NCBI GenBank assembly: GCA_001557505.1
Contig: LSAX01000008.1
Coordinates: forward strand, 992,001-1,056,000
Source of the DNA: Reticulascus tulasneorum
Lineage: Eukaryota; Ascomycota; Sordariomycetes; Glomerellales; Reticulascaceae
DNA: 64,000 nt
Direction of reading: 5' to 3'
This document shows positions 11,429 through 23,055 of this stretch, piece by piece (the stretch's first letter is position 1; each line of letters opens with the position of its first letter). Made by a program: the position numbers and the translations under genes. Below the pieces are notes generated by a model that saw only the letters and a program-made list of their open reading frames with translations, was not told the DNA's origin and ran no database searches.

Positions 11429-12589
11429 ATGCCTGAAATTTACTCTGCCCACCCCGACTACGGCTTTGACCGTGACTTCAAAGGCTATGGCGAGAAGGGC
11501 CTTGATCCCAAGTGGCCCAACAAGGCCAAAATCGCCGTCTCCTTCGTCATCAACTATGAAGAGGTAAGGACGACCCCAATTGGGCCTCCCTTCCAGCTCC
11601 ATCGCGGCTGCACCGACGCGGCAGATCTTGTGCTATAGATGGCAAAGCAGCACGGCTAACAAATCCCAGGGTGGCGAACGCAGCGTCTTGAACGGTGATG
11701 GCATGTCCGAGATCAACCTGAAGGAAAACCCCGGTGGTCCACCGCGCATCAACGAGCGTAACTACAACGCAGAGTCAGAGTACGAGTATGGCAGCCGTGC
11801 TGGCTTCTGGCGCCTGTTCCGCATGTTCAACGCGTACAAGATGAAGTTCACGCTGTATGCTGTCGCACAGGCGGTAGAGCAACAGCCCGAAGTCGCAAAA
11901 CGTTGCGTGGAGGAGGGCCACGATGTCGCATCGCAGTACGTCCTACCATCCCCATCCTCCAAACTTTGACCTTCAGAAGCTAATTGTTTGAGTTGCTTAG
12001 TGCCTATCGATGGATCGAATACCACGACTTCCCCGTCGAGAAAGAAAAAGAATACATCCGCAAAGCCATCACCTCCCTCAAGTCCCTGACCGGATACGCT
12101 CCCCGCGGATGGTACTACGGCCGCAACTCGCCCCAATCTCGTGCCCTTGTGCCCCAAGTCTACGAAGAAATGGGCGAGGAGCTAGTCTGGGCTTCAGACA
12201 CCTACGCCGACGATGTGCCATACTGGATCGACCTCCCTATGGAACGCACCCGCCCCGACCCCAAGGGACTGTTGATGGTCCCCTACTCGTACGACTGCAA
12301 CGACTTCAAGTTCCACGTCGCCGGCTCGGGATTCCGCGACCCGCAGGGCTTCTTGAACCACTTGAAGAACGCGTTCGACATACTATACGAGGAGGGCGAG
12401 GAGGGCATGCCCAAGATGATGACGATTGGACTACACTGCCGAATTATCGGAAGACCAGGACGGTTCGGCGCATTGAAGGAGTTTGTGGATTATATCAGCA
12501 AGAAGGAAGGGGTCTGGGTTGCGACAAGGACGGAAATTGCAGAGGCCTTCAAGAAGGAATATCCGTACAAGAAGGGCCAGCTGGCATAA
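11429..12589 (+). CDS. PuuE-like allantoinase / polysaccharide-deacetylase family protein
   Basis: A 329-aa protein in three exons: 11429-11563, 11670-11935 and 12001-12589. The fold family is polysaccharide deacetylase (NodB-like), but the sequence follows the PuuE subgroup: MPEIYSAHPDYGFDRDFKGYG at the start, FVINYEEGGERSVLNGD in place of the usual TFDD metal motif, EYEYGSRAGFWRLFR, SHAYRWIEYHDFPVEKEKE and PYSYDCNDFKF. In bacteria PuuE proteins hydrolyse the hydantoin ring of allantoin without metal. Fungal relatives of the same fold are often labelled chitin deacetylase, but there is no signal peptide or chitin-binding module here, which argues for an intracellular cyclic-amide hydrolase. 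The nearby NCS1 permease and amidase support a role in purine, hydantoin or related nitrogen use. The exact substrate is inference. Confidence 0.85.
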
Positions 12590-12726
12590 ATTAGTAGATA
12601 GACGAGACAAACCTTAATCTGAATAATCATGAATAATCAGAACAGAGAAGTCATGTGAGAAACTTGGTACGGTGATTGAACATGTACTGGCACATTGAAT
12701 TCAGATCTACAAGACAGCTTGTCGTT

Positions 12727-15376
12727 TCACCTGAGGCCCTCCAACCCTCCAAGGTCCCATTCCGCAGGATCCATCATCGAAGAATTCATAGTCATCGCAG
12801 CATCCTGAACAGGATCCACGTTGTAATATCCATTCTGAAAGCCTTCCCATCCAGACACCGCTTGCGGCTGCTCCGCAACGTCCATTCCCGCAGCCGAGGC
12901 TACGCCTGTTCCCAGATCACTCTGAACCATCTCGTTGAAGATGCGCCACCCTGGCCATCCTCCTGGCGCCTCAACATCGACCTCAATGAACGCCTCTTTC
13001 ATAGCATCTGATACCATGTTTGACATTGTCGGTTTTCCGTCATCCCTGCCACTGTCGGCGTGCATTCGTATTCCTCCGGTGTCAGTCGACATATCTGGAG
13101 TGGCCGGTGATGCCACAGGGTCGGCTTCCATGTCGACCCGCAGTGGCTGGGGTCCACCACCTTGCAGATTGGAGTTGGGATTGACGATGGATTTGAACAG
13201 GCTACCAGACAGAGCGTCAAATATGTCACGATACTTGACAGCGCCAGGCCATTTCTCGCCAAATATGGTAAGGGACTGAGAGCACGCCCGCGTTGCCTCC
13301 AACGCGTCGTACGAGAATAGTGACGGATCTCGCCAAATGCAGTACACGAGGGTAAGACCTCCGACGAAGCAGGAATGGAGAGCCATCATGGTGTAGCTCA
13401 GAGTCTTTTGCTGGTTAAGACGCTTGTAAGCGGTGCACACACAGGCCGCAGATCGAGCGCTGGTGATGAACCGCGGATCGGATGGATCGAGAGCCGGGAG
13501 GAGAACCGTGAAGAGTGAAAGGACGGATTTGTGGTATTGCCTAGATATGTTTGTGTGAGTGTTTCCCTTTAATCAAAGCACTCGAGCACACTCACAAGTG
13601 GAAGAAGTCCCTTGAGTCGTGGTATGCGCTTTCAGGATCATACATCCAAGTGATGGATTTCGCATCCTTGGGAGGATGTGGAATCGTCCTAGCCCACTCA
13701 TCCAGTTCAGCTCGAATCGCAGCCATCTTAACATCGAGCTTTGCCCTCTCCTCCGGCAGTCCCGCAAAGACATCCTTGTCGACGCGATACACTCTTCTGT
13801 GAATCCGAGATTGTATCTTTCGGAGTTTAACAATGTGGATAAACGGCTGCATATTTGACCAGAACGGCGCCTGAGACGAAGGCGGTGTCCCTAATGCAGT
13901 CAAATCCCAGAATTCCCGATCATCACTCGGAATCTAGCAGTACCGGGTTAGCATCTATCGAGTGTTCATTCTCTGACCAATCCACTTACCTCAACATTGA
14001 TGTCACGGTCATCGATGGCGAATGTTCGACCCAGCACTACACTTGTCAATCTGTCCAGACAGTAAGAGGCCCAGAATGCTCGCCGCCGGATCTCAATGTC
14101 ACGTGCGCTATGAGATGATGAAGTGCCAGATCGTTTCCTGTGAAAACCAAGCTCAATGCAAAGCGTTATTGCATATCGTACTTGTGACCAGGCGCCAGCG
14201 CCGTAGGGTGACCTCTGCGAGTGAATTGCGAGAAGCAGCAGGAACTGCACAGTGGCCAGGTTGTGCTGCTCTAGTATGTAGTCCATAGGCTCTATCGCTG
14301 CGACAAGATGGCGCTTGATATGTTAGCTTCATGGTATCCGGATTAAGAGGGCTAGTCTACCTCTGGGTCAACATCGCATGTCTTCTTGATGAGCTGCAAG
14401 AAACGCGCCGAGATGGCGTACATCAGATGCAGGTTGCTCCGATGCTGTATGGATAGCGCGCCTTGGTTATATTGCTGGTCAAACAGCTCAGTATACACCT
14501 TGCGGTCCAGAATCGGCCATCTTGTGTGTATCCTGCTGAAGAACACCTCAAATAGCATCTTTGCTTGTTCTGGATGTGGGAAGTCAGACATCGGCTCATC
14601 CGAATGCACCGACGCTGCGGCTCCGGAGAAGGGCGGTCTCAGTACATTTGGCTGCGAGCCAGATATTGCCCGCGACATATCTCTGCCGCTGGCGCTGTGA
14701 AAAATCGATGTCTGAATCATCCGAGCAATTGTTGCACCGGAGCTGGACCCTAAGTAAAACGGCTCCGGGACCGTGTCCGTCGTCGTCCCGGATGCGCATA
14801 ATGACAGGTAAGCCACGCCATCCACAAGTGACGAACGCTCCTCCTCCGAGAACGAGTCGCGGGACTGGCGGCGTGGACGCTTGGCTTGCGAATTCCCATC
14901 GCGGCTCGATGCAGAGGCAGCCTTGAAATGGTCCTCTGCATAGTCGGGCATGCGAGCCTCGAGGAACGCGATACGCTCTTCTAATGCATTGATGTATCTC
15001 ACCGTCTGTGAGCTCATGATGGCACAGGAGGTAATAGAGCCCCACTCACTGTGACTTGCCTCCAGGATACTGAGGTCTCAGAGTCCGCTCATAGGTACAC
15101 TGGACATTCGCCTTTTGGCACGACTTGCAAACTGGGTGGGTGCCGTCACACTGGAACGGGTCAGTATCCAGCTACCGGAAGAACCCAGCACGGTCATACT
15201 CGCTGCTTCCTCCGCTTGCATCTCTTGCACGCCAGAGCCACACGGGACTTTCTCTGCGGAGGTCCACCGCCGGCAGGATGACTTGGGCCCACCGGGCTGT
15301 CGGGCTGGGATGGTTCGTCTGCATCTGGACCGTCGAACATATTGGCGGTCCCCGATTCGCCGATACTCGACAGCAT
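12727..15376 (-). CDS. Zn2Cys6 fungal transcription factor
   Basis: A 796-aa nuclear regulator in six exons: 15376-15200, 15150-15050, 14997-14361, 14313-13990, 13933-13596 and 13540-12727. The binuclear zinc cluster is split by the first intron: ACKRCKRRKQR then CDGTHPVCKSCQKANVQC, which gives all six cysteines at CX2CX6CX6CX2CX6C spacing. A basic patch precedes it (PQRKSRVALAC). After the cluster, GGKSQ joins YINALEERIAFLEARM, a typical linker and short coiled coil. The middle holds the fungal-specific regulatory domain (ILDRKVYTELFDQQY, then LATVQFLLLLAIHSQRSP and YAITLCIELGFHRK). The Ser/Gly/Asp-rich C terminus may be an activation region. It lies between the PuuE-like gene and the NCS1 permease and is divergent from the latter, so it is the natural candidate regulator of this cluster. 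Confidence 0.93.
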
Positions 15377-16224
15377 GCGTGATGTCAGGGGCAGGAAGAG
15401 GATAGCGGAATGCAAGAATACTTGAAGGAGGCAAAGAAGCCGATCTCGACAATAACTTCCAGTTATCTCACCCCACAAATTTCCGAAAGAGCCCCGCAAA
15501 TATGTGGACAGAGAGGCAAGTAAGATTTGTTGGATGAACCCCGCCAAGGGAGGAAATTTGGGACAGGAGGTCTGACTGTCAGACCAGATGAGAAATCATC
15601 CACACGAGCAGCTCAGAAGGCGCCTGGAAATCAATTATGCGGACCGACTCGTAATCTCCAATGCCTCGATAGACCCAGCAGATCCAAGCACAGCGAGGCT
15701 GCTCAAGCCTTGGATGCGTAATGACGTTTGCGGCAATCAGTGGGCTCGATAATGTCGGTAGTTTCGACCCGACAGGCTCATGATTCGGGGTTTTGGATGG
15801 CCCAGACTTTCGACTGGCTCATTGCTAATCACTGATAACACGAACGACGCTGGTTTGCCTAGCTCAGGAGGAGGTGGAGGTCGAGAAGCCGATGGCGACC
15901 GGGCCAAAAATTCGCTAAGCATCCACTCCACACCTGCCATGGCATCCTTGTCGTGCTTATCTGGCATGGTATATACTGCTGAATCAAGGCGTGGCGGGGA
16001 ATGATGTCGGTTGGAAACGCGCCGACAGATTGGTTCGTCCAGGCTCTTGGGACTGCAAGTGTCGTGATGAACCATTCCAATATCAAGCGGTCCAATCCAT
16101 ATCATCCTCATAATGTCCAAGACGAGGAGTCAGGTCTACGTGCATCATCTCTCAAAATAAGCAAGAAGACGTCAGTCGTCAGCATCACAGTCAGCATCAC
16201 ATTCACTCGTTTTCTCCTGTGAAG
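15377..16224. promoter_or_regulatory. shared promoter of regulator and NCS1 permease, with GATA motifs
   Basis: An 848-bp interval between divergent starts with no gene. HGATAR motifs occur at 15463-15468 (minus), 15833-15838 (plus) and 15957-15962 (minus). Their presence agrees with nitrogen-metabolite control. No inverted CGG pair for the Zn2Cys6 protein was pinned down by eye. Confidence 0.4.
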
Positions 16225-18201
16225 ATGGTCAGCATGAAGCTTCCTACCAGGGCCGCCATGACGGCTCCGTTTCAGTCCAGGGCGGCATTCAGCAATTTTG
16301 TTAGGACGCCAGATGCACCCGAGGGACACACTTCAATCGGCAACCCAAGATGGTCGAACAAGGACTTGGAGCCCACTCCCCCCGAACAGAGGACTTGGAC
16401 TTGGTACAATCTGCCGCTATATTGGTTTTCAAACATGTTTGGAACCACTGGATGGAATGTAGCAGCCTCTTTGATCGCTGTGGGTTTGGTAAGTTGGCGC
16501 CGAGTCATTGCTCATGACAACATTTGCTGATGCATCACAGACCTGGCAGCAAGCCTTCATCTCGTGCATACTCGGATCTCTGATTGCCGGGCTCGTGGTT
16601 GTAGCCATGGCAAGACCGGGAGTGAAGTATCACGTAGGATAGTGAGTTGCAGCATTTGGCACTGCATATTGACGTGGACTAATCGCAATTCTAGCCCCGT
16701 ACTTTGCAGATCCGTCATGGGCATGTACGGATCGTATTTCTTCATCTTCATCCGAGCCATAGTTTGCATCATCTGGTACGGGATCCAGACTTATTACGGA
16801 GCAAACTTGCTATCAGTCTGCTTCCGATGCATCTTCGGTGACAGCTGGAAGAACTGGGCCAACTCACTTCCAATGGGGTCCGATGTTACCTCAAAGCAGC
16901 TGCTCGCTTTCTTCGTTGTATGGCTGGTCGAATTTCCGTTTGTGAGTACTGCCTGCGCACTTGCAACCCCCTGGTCAGTCCTCCAGAGACTGACAACTTC
17001 GCCAGACTTGGATTCACCCAACCCACATCCACTACATGTTCACTGTGAAGGGTTTCATCATGCCTTGTGCCACCTTCGGTCTCTTCGGTTGGTGCATGGC
17101 ATATGGAGCTGGCATTTCTAACATCGATGCCGCATCTGCGACGGCCGCGAAGGCGGCCGCAATCACCCCACTAGGATGGTCAGTCATGAACGGCGTCAAT
17201 GTCATCATGGGCTCTCTGTCTCCGATGCTGGTGAATCAACCTGATCTTTCTCGTTACTGCAAGAAGCCACGTGATGCCGGCTGGCTCCAAGGCGCTTGCG
17301 TCTTTTTCGCCAAGATTCTGGTTTTCTTCCTTGGTCTTGCTTCCACAACCTCTCTGCAAGGGGCTTGGGGGAAGGCATACTGGAACCTGTGGGATCTGTT
17401 GGACGCAATCCTAGACCACTACTGGACTGCTGCGGGGCGTGCTGGTGTCTTTTTCGTCGCATTCAGCTTCATTCTCGCCGTCTTCGCATCCAACTTCGGT
17501 GCCAACTCAATCCCGTTCGGTGCTGACATGACGGGCCTCTTCCCGAGGTATCTGACCATTCGCCGAGGCCAGATTCTTTGCGCCATCCTTGGAATTTGCG
17601 TTGTTCCGTGGAAGTTGATCGCGAATGCAGCGTCCTTCCTCTCGTTCTTGGGTAGTTACAACATCTTCATGGCCCCACTTTGCGCAGTAAGTCCATTCCA
17701 ACTCTTGACTGTAGTCTCCTTTTCCTAACCAACTGATTCTAGATCATTATCACCGATTATTTGTTCGCTCGCAAGGGCAACATCCACGTGCCATCATTGT
17801 ATGTTGGCAATAAGGATGGCATCTATTGGTTCCAGTCCGGCGTAAACTGGCTTGGTGTCTTTGCGTGGATCGGTGGGACAGTAATGGGTCTTCCAGGTCT
17901 TGTCGGGCAGTACCAGCCGAGCATCGTCAGTGCACCAGCAAAGCACATGTACATGATGGGCTGGGTACTCACTTTCTTCACCTCGGCGATTCTTTACTTG
18001 ATTGGCCTCCAGTTCAGAAAGCCACCGGTGTTCCCCAAGGGGTATGAAGATTCGCCGATGAAATGGGAGTGGCTGGCCAGTGAGGGCCGAGACGGCTTTT
18101 TCGACGATGAGCGGGTTTCCGAGATCTATGCACCTCCAACTCCACCTATGAAAGATATGGAGGAAGTGAATGTCAGTGAGAAGCGGGAATCTGAGGAATA
18201 G
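16225..18201 (+). CDS. NCS1-family permease (Fur type: allantoin/uracil/uridine-like)
   Basis: A 583-aa plasma-membrane transporter in five exons: 16225-16488, 16541-16641, 16695-16941, 17006-17686 and 17743-18201, all junctions in phase. The N terminus has WSNKDLEPTPPEQRTW followed by YNLPLYWFSNMFGTTGWNVA, the loop and TM1 signature of fungal Fur-like nucleobase/allantoin carriers. Further landmarks are GSLIAGLVVVAMARPGVKYHV, SRYCKKPRDAGWLQG, FASNFGANSIPFGADM and PRYLTIRRGQILCAILG, the conserved core of PF02133-type carriers. About 12 hydrophobic segments fit. The C-terminal tail is acidic with PPTPPM, like regulated permeases. A second in-frame ATG lies at 16234. With the PuuE-like enzyme and amidase nearby, allantoin, hydantoin or a pyrimidine is a reasonable substrate; sequence alone cannot choose. 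Confidence 0.93.
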
Positions 18202-18817
18202 CTGAGGTGTGCATAACGCTAGATATGATAGTGCAGAATAGTCATAATACTTAGAAATAGAACTGGGACTTAAAACTCCCATAATAAATATACCAGATCA
18301 GAAGAACTGCCTGCGGAAGCTCCGGGAAGCATTTCCATCATATTGTGACTTCTGTTGTAACATCGTGCATGCCCCAGCGAATGCGCGCGTTCTGAAGTCA
18401 ATTCCGCCGTCGTTCCGGACGCAATTCTGCTGCCCAACTTTGCGTGCTCTGCGAGTCAGGTGCCTGTGCGTGTCAGTAGCCGACGAGTTGGCCACCACAG
18501 GCGGCTCATTGATGGTCGGAGTCAAAGTTGCCGAAAATGGAGCCGGTTGCTGGATCAAATGTCGGCTGCCGTTGATTGCATTTTGCGGGGAGATCGAACA
18601 TCTCGGAATCTCCGCAAGTCTAGGAACGATAAGAATCGCCGGCCTCGGGAATAGTGCCATATCCACCTTGCTCGGGGTGACCCAATTTCCACATTATCAA
18701 GAACGCGATCCCCATTCGAATTTTCCTCGACATCCTACCGCAACTGTACAGGGCAAGACCAAGAGCGGCGCGAAACGAACCTCACAACCAACAACCCCTC
18801 ATCTGACCAACATTGCA
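18202..18817. promoter_or_regulatory. amidase upstream region with GATA motifs
   Basis: A 616-bp interval between permease stop and amidase start. HGATAR motifs lie at 18226-18231, 18627-18632 and, on the minus strand, 18694-18699. The open frame running into the amidase from 18365 lacks the features of a longer N terminus, so I treat it as leader. Confidence 0.35.
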
Positions 18818-20301
18818 ATGGAACCGTACAGACTCACTGCGACGCAAGTCCTCGCAAAGATTCGATCCGGCGATTTGACTGTTGAGCAATATGCGCGATC
18901 TTTACTGTCGCGAATAGAAGCGCGGGATCCCGTGGTGAAGGCTTGGGCGTATCTTGATCCAGCTCTGGTACTTGAGCAGGCTAGACAGCTCGACGCAATA
19001 CCGGCAAATATGCGCGGTCCTCTCCACGGCGTGGCAATTGCTGTGAAGGACGTTATATACACCAAAGGTGCTTCATAATGTTTCTTGATGCGACAGTGTC
19101 CGCTACTTAATGCTGACCGTAATTAGACATGCCAACCCAGCACAATTCCCCAATTTATGCGGACGATGCTCCAAAGGTAGATGGAGCCTCAATTATTATA
19201 CTGAGACAGGCTGGAGCACTCATATTTGGTATGATCCATCTCCCAGAAAGCAGCTGCTTGCAACGATGTATTAACAGCTAGGCAGGCAAAACAACGACGA
19301 CAGAGTTTGCTGCCACAATCCAAGGACCCAAGACTGGCAACCCTCATGATCCCAACAGGACACCTGGGGGGTCTTCGTCCGGCTCGGGGGCTGCTGTTGG
19401 AGACTTCCAGGCACCCATTGGACTTGGCACTCAAACCGGGGGGAGTACCATCCGGCCCGGGTCCTTCAACGGGATATACGCATTGAAGCCAACTTGGAAC
19501 TCGATCAGTCGCGAGGGCCAGAAGATATATTCGTTGATATTCGATACTCTTGGGCTATACGCTCGAAGTGTCGAGGATCTCCAACTTCTGGCCAATGTGT
19601 TTGCGCTAAAAGACGACGAGCCACCGAAGGAGCCCTTTACGGTAAAAGGAGCGAAGTTCGCGTTGCTAAAGACAATGATCTGGCCAGAGGCTGGCCCAGG
19701 CACTATCGCTGCAATGAGCAAAGCAGTGGAATTACTGAAAGCGCATGGGGCTGATGTAGAGGAGATTGAGTTCGCGCCGGAACTCAAAAGCTTGCCGCAG
19801 TGGCATAAGACGGTGCTGGTCACCGACGGGCAGGTCTCTTTCCTACCAGACTACCGAATTGCAAAGGATAAACTGGCTCAATCCCTGGCTGACCAAGTCG
19901 ACAACGTGGGACAAATCACCCATGCCGCGCGGCTGGAGGCGTTCGACGGAATTGCTATTGCTCGACCGCAGGTTGACAAGATGCTAGGAAAGTATGCCGC
20001 AGTTCTTGTACCAAGTGTGACAGACGAAGCTCCCCTTGGCATCGATCGAACTGGCAGCGCAGCCTTCAATGGTATTTGGACGGTATGGCCAACCCGAGAC
20101 TCGAGGAGGGCAAACATTGCTGACTATGTACAGGCTCTGCATACACCAGTTGTGAATATCCCGGGGTTCAAGGGATCCAATGGTATGCCGATTGGCGTCT
20201 CCCTTGTTGCACCTCGTTACCACGACCTGCATCTCCTGGCTGTATCCAAGGAGGTGGGCAAGATATTCGAGGCTGAAGGAGGGTGGAAGTCCGAGCTTTG
20301 A
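18818..20301 (+). CDS. amidase signature family hydrolase
   Basis: A 455-aa enzyme in three exons: 18818-19067, 19127-19228 and 19286-20301. Amidase-signature enzymes hydrolyse C-N bonds with a Ser-cisSer-Lys triad. Here Lys77 is in IAVKDVIYT, the signature loop is PGGSSSGSGAAVGDF (from about 144), and the nucleophile Ser171 is in TQTGGSTIRPGSF. The segment KTTTTEFAA before it and YALKPTW after it are standard. The third exon begins at 19286, because only that acceptor gives GKTTTTEF. The C terminus PGFKGSNGMPIGVSLVAPRYHD is typical of fungal amidases. No signal peptide is seen, so it is likely cytosolic. In this neighbourhood it would release ammonia from an amide such as a carbamoyl or ureido intermediate; acetamidase- or fatty-amide-type substrates are equally possible. 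Confidence 0.93.
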
Positions 20302-21008
20302 GGTAAATAGGGAGGGTCGTGTTTGCTAAGGGTTTGGTAGTCGTGTCGGACCGATGATGGAGGGCCCCAAAATCCAACAAGGCTGCCATCTTAAGCCAGC
20401 GCGATCAAAACTCAAAGGGCCACCACGAGGATGCGGACGCGACAACGGGGGGTTCGTGGGATTGTTTGGCAATTTTTCACAAAGAACCAGAAAATTGATC
20501 ACTTCGCCAAGCCTATATTTGACTTGACCGTTCTACCAGCGATGAATTGGTGAAAAGAATCGTTAATGTATGGCCCATGGAGCGCGCTGGAGGCTTGCAT
20601 CTCGATATTACGTAAGGTAGTACATCAGCCATAACACCAGCCACACGACCCCTCCATTTGAGGCTGCGCCACCCCCTCGATGGTTTTCATGTGTGCTAAC
20701 CCGCGCTTCAGATATTGTGAGCTTGCCTCCAAACCAAACGAGATCAGCAGCCATTTCTCGAGACGAATGGTAGGTTGGCTGTTTAACCTTGGGTACGTAT
20801 ATCGAAGAATTCTAGTAGTCGGTGGATTCCAAAGTCATATCAACAGGTAAGCACTCACGTTCGACAATGGAAGTCAACACCATGGCTTTATGCACGGAGG
20901 ATTCAGTGCATGTCCTTCAATGGACAAATGATGCTGTCGTAATAGAATACCATCATAGAGATATACCAGATGATGAGTGGTCCATGCAAAAGGATGTCTA
21001 CCTATCCA
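20302..21008. other. intergenic between convergent genes
   Basis: 3' side of the amidase and of the ZIP transporter. Short frames only; nothing recognised. Confidence 0.5.
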
Positions 21009-23055
21009 TTATGCCCATTTTCCCAGTACACTCATCAGAGCCATGCCGGAGACGAGACCCAGACCCGCAAGAAGCGTAGTCACCACACCTGTGTTCGCCA
21101 GCTCAGCGTGGCTCCCCAGCATCCAGTCCTCAGCCCACATCTCAACAACACCGACCCACACCAAAATGCCAGCCGAAAGCGCGTCCAGTGTGCCGATAGC
21201 CAGGATTGTGCTTCGGTCATTTCCGTTAAATCTTTGCAGAACACCGATTCCAATAGCCATTCCTATCGGAGTGATGAATGCAAACACGCCGGCCAGCACA
21301 AGTTTCTTCATCAAGGAAAACCGAGGTGGCTTCATCGAGTCGGTCATGGAACCACTGCTGGTGTTGGGAGATATTGATGTAGGCCCAGAGTCGGTCACCT
21401 CTGCCTGGCGACCTATTTTCTCTGACGGCTGGTGCTCACCGAGCGCGGCAATCCGTGTCCCAAGGGCAATACCCTCAAACATCTGGTGGAAGAGAATCAC
21501 GATGAATAAGGTCAAGAAGAAGCTGTCCCCGGCCACTACTAGAGTAACTCCAATCACTAGTATAGCTTGGTTAGCAAGATAGGTTTTTGATCATTCTTGG
21601 AGAGGAGTCGTACGTATGGAGTGGAAGATTATTCCTGCTTCGAGTACTAAGATGCTGACTACTTCCGGCGACATTCTGCTTGGAGCCGTTGGATTCTTTG
21701 CAGCACGCGATTGCACGAAGCGTTTTCCAATATACTCGACAAGGAAAGATATGAACAGCCCTGCCATGAGGATGGCCGACGCGGTCCCCTCGTATTCAAG
21801 CTCGCCGAGGCATTCGTTTGCGAACATGAGAGTTGCGTGCGTATAGAGCTACCAGATCGTGTCAACCTTATCGTTCTTGATGTCACTGAGGGTCTGCAAG
21901 AGCTTACATGCACAAATGCCGTGGATATGATGACACCGGTGCCGAACTGCTTGAGTATCGTAAAGACCACATGCGTCTTCGCCGGGAGCACCTTCAAGAG
22001 GAATATTGGGGCAAAGACGCCTGGAATCTCTGTTAGTATCCTGTGTCCCAAGGATCGGTTGGACATACCAATCGCGCTTGTAGCGAGAATCACGAAAAGT
22101 AACCCAACCCGAAGTGGTATATTGTAATCCCGATCCACCTTCTCGCACGTTACGGCGCCACCCCCAGTGCAATGCCTGTGTCACGTCAGACTCGCTACCA
22201 TATCAGCCAGGGTTATTCGATCGCGTACTCAACACCGGCATGAAAATGACAGTTCTCGTCCACTGGCTCATCGCTGTGCTCCTCGTCGTGTTCTTCGCCA
22301 GCCACATGCACCTCGACATCGTCGCCACTTGGACCGAGGCAGAACCTGTATCAGGTTAGATTAAACCAAGTAGCCCTTCTCAGTGGTACCAACAGTTCAG
22401 AACCATGAGAATGGCAGCCGGTGAATGTCGGAGGGATGTCCGAAGTTGCTGTCACGCTCGTTTGAACCTCGTACTCTGTGGTACCGACCATGCAGAACCT
22501 TTGGTGTTGTGTCAGCATTGATTGATACATATGTGGTCAAAGTCTCCTACACTGATGATTCGTGCTCGTGGCATTCGGAAATGGCAGTTACACTGGCAGC
22601 CGTATCACCGCCATGAGCCGTAGATGACACAGGCGCTGTGACTGCCGCATCTGCGGGCTGAATCTGAACCTCGCCATCGGGATAGAAACAGTATCTAAGG
22701 TTGAGAATCAGCGACCAACCCCCCGAAGAAACGTTCGAGAAGATACGCTTACGTCTCTGACGCATCATGCTCGTGGCATCCAGTGTATGAACTTGGGAGT
22801 GTACCAGACGGAGTTGATAGGATTCGGAATTCCGTGGAACCAAACATACATATCCTAACGACACTGTAAGCGAAGTCGAAGAGTAGGCAGGGCTCAGCCT
22901 TACTGGGCGTCTTGGGCAGCAGAGCATAGGGAGATGGCGGTCACGGTCGGCTCCGGGGCTGAGGTAGTCGGTGCAGCGGTTTGCCTCGCCACGACCGAGG
23001 CAGAGACTGCAGTGAACAGAGCCGCAAAGGCAGCGGAGTTCCGAAGTCCAAACAT
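21009..23055 (-). CDS. ZIP-family zinc transporter with Cys-His repeat ectodomain
   Basis: A 540-aa ZIP carrier in nine exons: 23055-22904, 22854-22753, 22694-22551, 22498-22394, 22345-22229, 22175-22069, 22020-21908, 21848-21614 and 21556-21009. The signal peptide is about residues 1-22 (MFGLRNSAAFAALFTAVSAS). Residues 50-217 carry four CHxH motifs, CHEH77-80, CHEH126-129, CHSH161-164 and CHFH200-203, each followed a few residues on by a Cys. The intron after each motif is in phase 2. The ZIP core then follows: DYNIPLRVGLLFVILATSAIGVFAPI, GTGVIISTAFVHLYTHAT, the metal-path histidines in LEAGIIFHSILIGVTL and HQMFEGIALGTRI, and a C-terminal pair of TMs. It imports Zn2+ (or Fe2+) into the cytosol. 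The repeats may capture metal outside the cell. Confidence 0.94.

Noticed and set aside
12010..12594. 194-codon plus-strand frame
   Set aside because: Alternative frame of the last PuuE-like exon; Arg/Pro-rich composition is a codon-shift artefact.
14998..15049. A 37-bp intron in the Zn2Cys6 gene ending at 15013
   Set aside because: Too short; the acceptor at 14998-14999 gives a 52-bp intron and the expected GGKSQ-YINALEE junction.
18365..18817. Long N-terminal extension of the amidase
   Set aside because: In-frame upstream sequence has no amidase features and the ATG at 18818 starts a typical amidase N terminus.
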